From Burkholderiaceae bacterium (GTDB lineage Bacteria > Pseudomonadota > Gammaproteobacteria > Burkholderiales > Burkholderiaceae), in the NCBI GenBank assembly GCA_028871175.1, contig JAGWNU010000008.1:1-45394 (forward strand): a DNA stretch of 45,394 nt, in the 5' to 3' direction. A program made the position numbers and the translations under genes. This document shows positions 43,066 to 45,394 of the stretch, piece by piece (the first letter of the stretch is position 1; each line of letters opens with the position of its first letter). The notes beneath the pieces are model-generated. The model had not been told where the DNA came from and ran no database searches. It saw nothing but the letters and a program-made list of their open reading frames with translations.

Positions 43066-44262
43066 ATGTCCGACCGCATCATCATCGCCTCCGCCGCCCG
43101 TACGCCGATGGGCGCCTTCCAGGGCGAACTCGCCAGCCTCACCGCACCGCAACTCGGCGCCACCGCCATTCGTGCAGCCGTGGAGCGCGCAGGACTGAAG
43201 CCCGAGCAGATCGAAGAAGTCATCATGGGTTGCGTGCTGCCTGCCGGCCAGGGCCAGGCGCCGGCCCGCCAGGCTGCGCTCGGCGCGGGCCTGCCGCTGT
43301 CGGTCGGCTGTACGACGGTCAACAAGATGTGCGGTTCGGGCATGCGCGCCGCCATGAATGCGTACGACGCGCTGCTCGCAGGGTCGCTGGACGTTGTGGT
43401 CGCGGGCGGCATGGAAAGCATGACCAACGCGCCGTACCTGATCCCGAAAGGCCGCGGCGGCTACCGCATCGGCCACGGCATGATCTATGACCACATGATG
43501 CTCGACGGCCTGGAAGACGCCTACGAGCGTGACGAAAAAGGCGGGGGCCGCGCCATGGGCACCTTCGGCGAGGACTGCGCCGAGAAGTACGGCTTCACGC
43601 GAGAGGCACAAGACCACTTCGCGATGACCTCCGTGCGCCGCGCGCAGCAGGCGACCGAGTCTGGCGCCTTCCGCTGGGAAATCGCCCCCGTCACCGTCTC
43701 GAGCAAAGCCGGCGACACCGTCATCGACACCGATGAAGGCCCGCGCCGCATCAAGGTCGACAAGATCCCATCGCTCAAGCCCGCCTTCAAGAAAGACGGC
43801 ACGGTGACGGCCGCTTCGTCTTCGTCGATCAACGATGGTGCGGCCGCGCTGGTGATGATGCGCGAGTCGACTGCCAAGCAACTCGGCATCACCCCGCTGG
43901 CGGTGATGCTGGGCCACACCACGCACGCGCAGGCGCCGGGCTGGTTCACCACGGCGCCGGTCACGGCCATCGACAAGCTGTTCAAGAAGCTTGGCTGGAA
44001 CGCCGACAATGTCGACCTGTTCGAGATCAACGAGGCGTTTGCCGTGGTGCCGATGGCTGCCATGCACGACCTGCACATCCCGCACGACAAGGTGAACGTG
44101 AACGGCGGCGCCTGTGCGCTGGGGCATCCGATCGGCGCCTCTGGGGCGCGCCTGATCGCGACGCTGCTCGGTGCGCTGCGCCATCGTGGCGGCAAGCGCG
44201 GCGTGGCAAGCCTGTGCATCGGCGGCGGCGAGGCCACGGCCGTGGGCATTGAACTCTATTGA
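43066..44262 (+). CDS. Acetyl-CoA C-acyltransferase (thiolase)
   Basis: A 398-residue thiolase of the biosynthetic/acetoacetyl type. The acyl-accepting Cys89 is in NKMCGSGMRAA, the histidine is in EINEAFAVVPMAA and GGACALGHPIGASGAR, and the second cysteine is in CIGGGEATAVG, so the catalytic set is intact. It cleaves or forms acetoacetyl-CoA from acetyl-CoA. In this setting it likely processes the acetoacetate-derived end product of leucine breakdown. CAGGAG lies 7 bases before ATG 43066. It follows the inverted-repeat element and leads a run with the dehydrogenase genes downstream. Confidence 0.93.
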   Translation: MSDRIIIASAARTPMGAFQGELASLTAPQLGATAIRAAVERAGLKPEQIEEVIMGCVLPAGQGQAPARQAALGAGLPLSVGCTTVNKMCGSGMRAAMNAYDALLAGSLDVVVAGGMESMTNAPYLIPKGRGGYRIGHGMIYDHMMLDGLEDAYERDEKGGGRAMGTFGEDCAEKYGFTREAQDHFAMTSVRRAQQATESGAFRWEIAPVTVSSKAGDTVIDTDEGPRRIKVDKIPSLKPAFKKDGTVTAASSSSINDGAAALVMMRESTAKQLGITPLAVMLGHTTHAQAPGWFTTAPVTAIDKLFKKLGWNADNVDLFEINEAFAVVPMAAMHDLHIPHDKVNVNGGACALGHPIGASGARLIATLLGALRHRGGKRGVASLCIGGGEATAVGIELY

Positions 44263-44278
44263 ACGGAAGGCGCGCACG

Positions 44279-44992
44279 ATGACAAACACAACGTCCCGTC
44301 GGACCCGCACCGCGCTCATCCTGGGCGCGTCGCGCGGCATCGGTCTGGAGACCGTCAAGCAGTACCGCGCGGATGGGTGGCGTGTGATCGCCACCGTGCG
44401 CACGCAAGACGCCGCCCAGGCGCTGCAGGCACTGGGCGCCGAGCCCCACGTGCTGGACCTGACCGACGCCAACGCCGTCGCCGGCCTCGCGTGGAAGCTC
44501 GACGGCGAAGCGCTGGACGTGGCGATCTACGTGGCGGGCATCTACGGCCCGCGCACGCAGGGTGCCACGCCCGTCAGCCAGGCCGACTTCGATGCCGTGA
44601 TGCACACCAACGTGTGGGGCCCGATGAGCGTGCTGCCTGCGGTGCTGCCGATGGTGGAAGCCGGACGCAATGACGCAGACGAACCTGGCGGCGTGCTCGC
44701 GGTCATCTCCAGCCGCATGGGCAGCATTGGCGACATGACAGGCAACGGCGGCTGGCTGTATCGCGCCAGCAAGGCGGCGGTGAACGCGGTGCTGCGCGGG
44801 GTGTCGATCGATGCCAAGAACGCCACGTGCCTGACCTTCCACCCCGGCTGGGTACAGACCGACATGGGCGGCGCGGGCGCGGCCATCACGGCGCAGGAAA
44901 GCGTGGCCGGTATCCGCCGCGTGATTGCCGGCGCCACGCGTGCCGACAACGGCGGGTTCCGCAACTACGACGGCAGCGTCATTGAATGGTGA
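44279..44992 (+). CDS. SDR family oxidoreductase
   Basis: A short-chain dehydrogenase of 237 residues. The nucleotide-binding motif is LGASRGIG, with the catalytic tyrosine and lysine in YRASKAAVNAV, a serine in VISSRMGS, and a C-terminal FRNYDGSVIEW. Closely spaced to the thiolase (16 bp) and to the acyl-CoA dehydrogenase (10 bp), it is clearly in the same operon. Some relatives are C-factor-like signalling dehydrogenases. The substrate is unknown. Confidence 0.87.
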   Translation: MTNTTSRRTRTALILGASRGIGLETVKQYRADGWRVIATVRTQDAAQALQALGAEPHVLDLTDANAVAGLAWKLDGEALDVAIYVAGIYGPRTQGATPVSQADFDAVMHTNVWGPMSVLPAVLPMVEAGRNDADEPGGVLAVISSRMGSIGDMTGNGGWLYRASKAAVNAVLRGVSIDAKNATCLTFHPGWVQTDMGGAGAAITAQESVAGIRRVIAGATRADNGGFRNYDGSVIEW

Positions 44993-45002
44993 GGCCGGAA
45001 CG

Positions 45003-45394
45003 ATGCTGCTGACCCAAGAGCAAGAGTTGATTCGCGACGCCATCCGCACCTTCGTGCGTGAGGCGATCACCCCGCACGCCGCCGCATGGGACCGCGATGC
45101 GACGTTCCCGAAAGACGTGCACCGCCAGTTGGGCGAACTGGGCGCCTATGGCGTGGCCGTGCCGGAAGAACTGGGCGGTGCGGGGCTCGACTACCTGTCG
45201 CTGGCGTTGATCCTGGAAGAGATTGCCGCGGGCGACGGCGGCACCTCTACCGTCATCAGCGTGAACAACTGCCCCGTGTGCAGCATGCTGATGGCGTTTG
45301 CGAACGACGCGCAGAAGCAGCAGTGGCTCGTGCCGCTGGCGCGCGGCGAGATGCTCGGCGCGTTCTGCCTGACCGAGCCGCACGTCGGCTCCGA
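45003..45394 (+). CDS. Acyl-CoA dehydrogenase (N-terminal part, runs off window)
   Basis: The first 130 residues of an acyl-CoA dehydrogenase are visible: LLTQEQELIRDAIRTFVRE at the N-terminus, then PEELGGAGLDYLSLALILEE and, at the window edge, GAFCLTEPHVGS, the start of the FAD/substrate site. It starts at ATG 45003, 10 bp after the SDR gene. It is the second acyl-CoA dehydrogenase of the region. It differs from isovaleryl-CoA dehydrogenase and so likely has another chain specificity, which the missing part would decide. Confidence 0.88.
   Translation, partial: MLLTQEQELIRDAIRTFVREAITPHAAAWDRDATFPKDVHRQLGELGAYGVAVPEELGGAGLDYLSLALILEEIAAGDGGTSTVISVNNCPVCSMLMAFANDAQKQQWLVPLARGEMLGAFCLTEPHVGS

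Noticed and set aside
1-45394. CRISPR arrays, tRNA or rRNA genes, prophage, transposase or toxin-antitoxin pairs
   Set aside because: No repeat-spacer pattern, no cloverleaf or rRNA sequence, and no integrase, transposase or phage protein was recognised. The lone entericidin-like gene has no antidote partner.

Overview
The window is a stretch of bacterial chromosome with high GC content (about 65 percent by eye), tightly packed genes and long spurious open frames on the antisense strand. Protein content points to the Burkholderiaceae and most likely to Ralstonia. The indicators are a PhaM-type polyhydroxyalkanoate granule protein, a methionine synthase split into two genes, a LiuR–isovaleryl-CoA dehydrogenase–aceK–carbonic anhydrase gene order, and DUF3567, DUF1840 and DUF3108 proteins. 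This assignment is by recognition, not by a database search. No phage, plasmid, CRISPR, rRNA or tRNA features were seen. Most of the window is core metabolism.

Region 1 (1-9000). A minus-strand MCE-type lipid transport operon (MlaE-like permease, ATPase, MCE protein, auxiliary lipoprotein) is followed by a VanZ-like membrane protein. Divergent to it is birA-coaX-SPOR protein. A minus-strand rfaE2 and a diiron ferritin-like protein follow, with a strong terminator between them. Region 2 (9300-20100). This holds a membrane-anchored glutathione peroxidase, a patatin phospholipase, phaM, a crotonase-family protein, an orphan amino-acid-type binding protein and a luciferase-like oxidoreductase. 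Two paralogous IclR regulators flank a fumarylacetoacetate hydrolase-family gene. A DUF3108 protein and a 3-oxoadipate enol-lactonase-like hydrolase end the region.

Region 3 (20300-25200). This holds a DUF3567 protein behind a long hairpin leader, a rhodanese, and the two-gene methionine synthase (metH1 for homocysteine, metH2 for folate, B12 and reactivation). Region 4 (25300-30700) looks like a stress and envelope cassette. It has a secreted Ala/Lys-rich protein, a NarL-type response regulator, a single-domain receiver, an entericidin-like lipoprotein, a CHASE3 histidine kinase on the opposite strand, a DUF1328 membrane peptide, a DUF883/ElaB-like protein and a ferritin-like protein. Region 5 (30700-36400) holds a DUF1840 protein, argS, an FtsN-like SPOR protein, a DsbA-like oxidase, a short-chain dehydrogenase and a BtuF-like cobalamin-binding protein without a signal peptide.

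Region 6 (36400-45394) is centred on branched-chain acyl-CoA catabolism. It has an ABM-domain protein and an MBL-fold hydrolase divergent from the MerR-family regulator LiuR. LiuR is followed by isovaleryl-CoA dehydrogenase, aceK, carbonic anhydrase, a thiolase, a short-chain dehydrogenase and a truncated acyl-CoA dehydrogenase. Two 22-bp palindromes of the same family sit on either side of liuR. The second lies exactly between the -35 and -10 boxes of a good promoter for isovaleryl-CoA dehydrogenase. An element of about 470 bp with long imperfect terminal inverted repeats separates carbonic anhydrase from the thiolase.

I did not find a convincing wholly new system. The best leads are the LiuR operator pair, the inverted-repeat element, the two-component stress cassette, the DUF3567 leader hairpin and a crotonase-family enzyme that lacks both usual catalytic glutamates.
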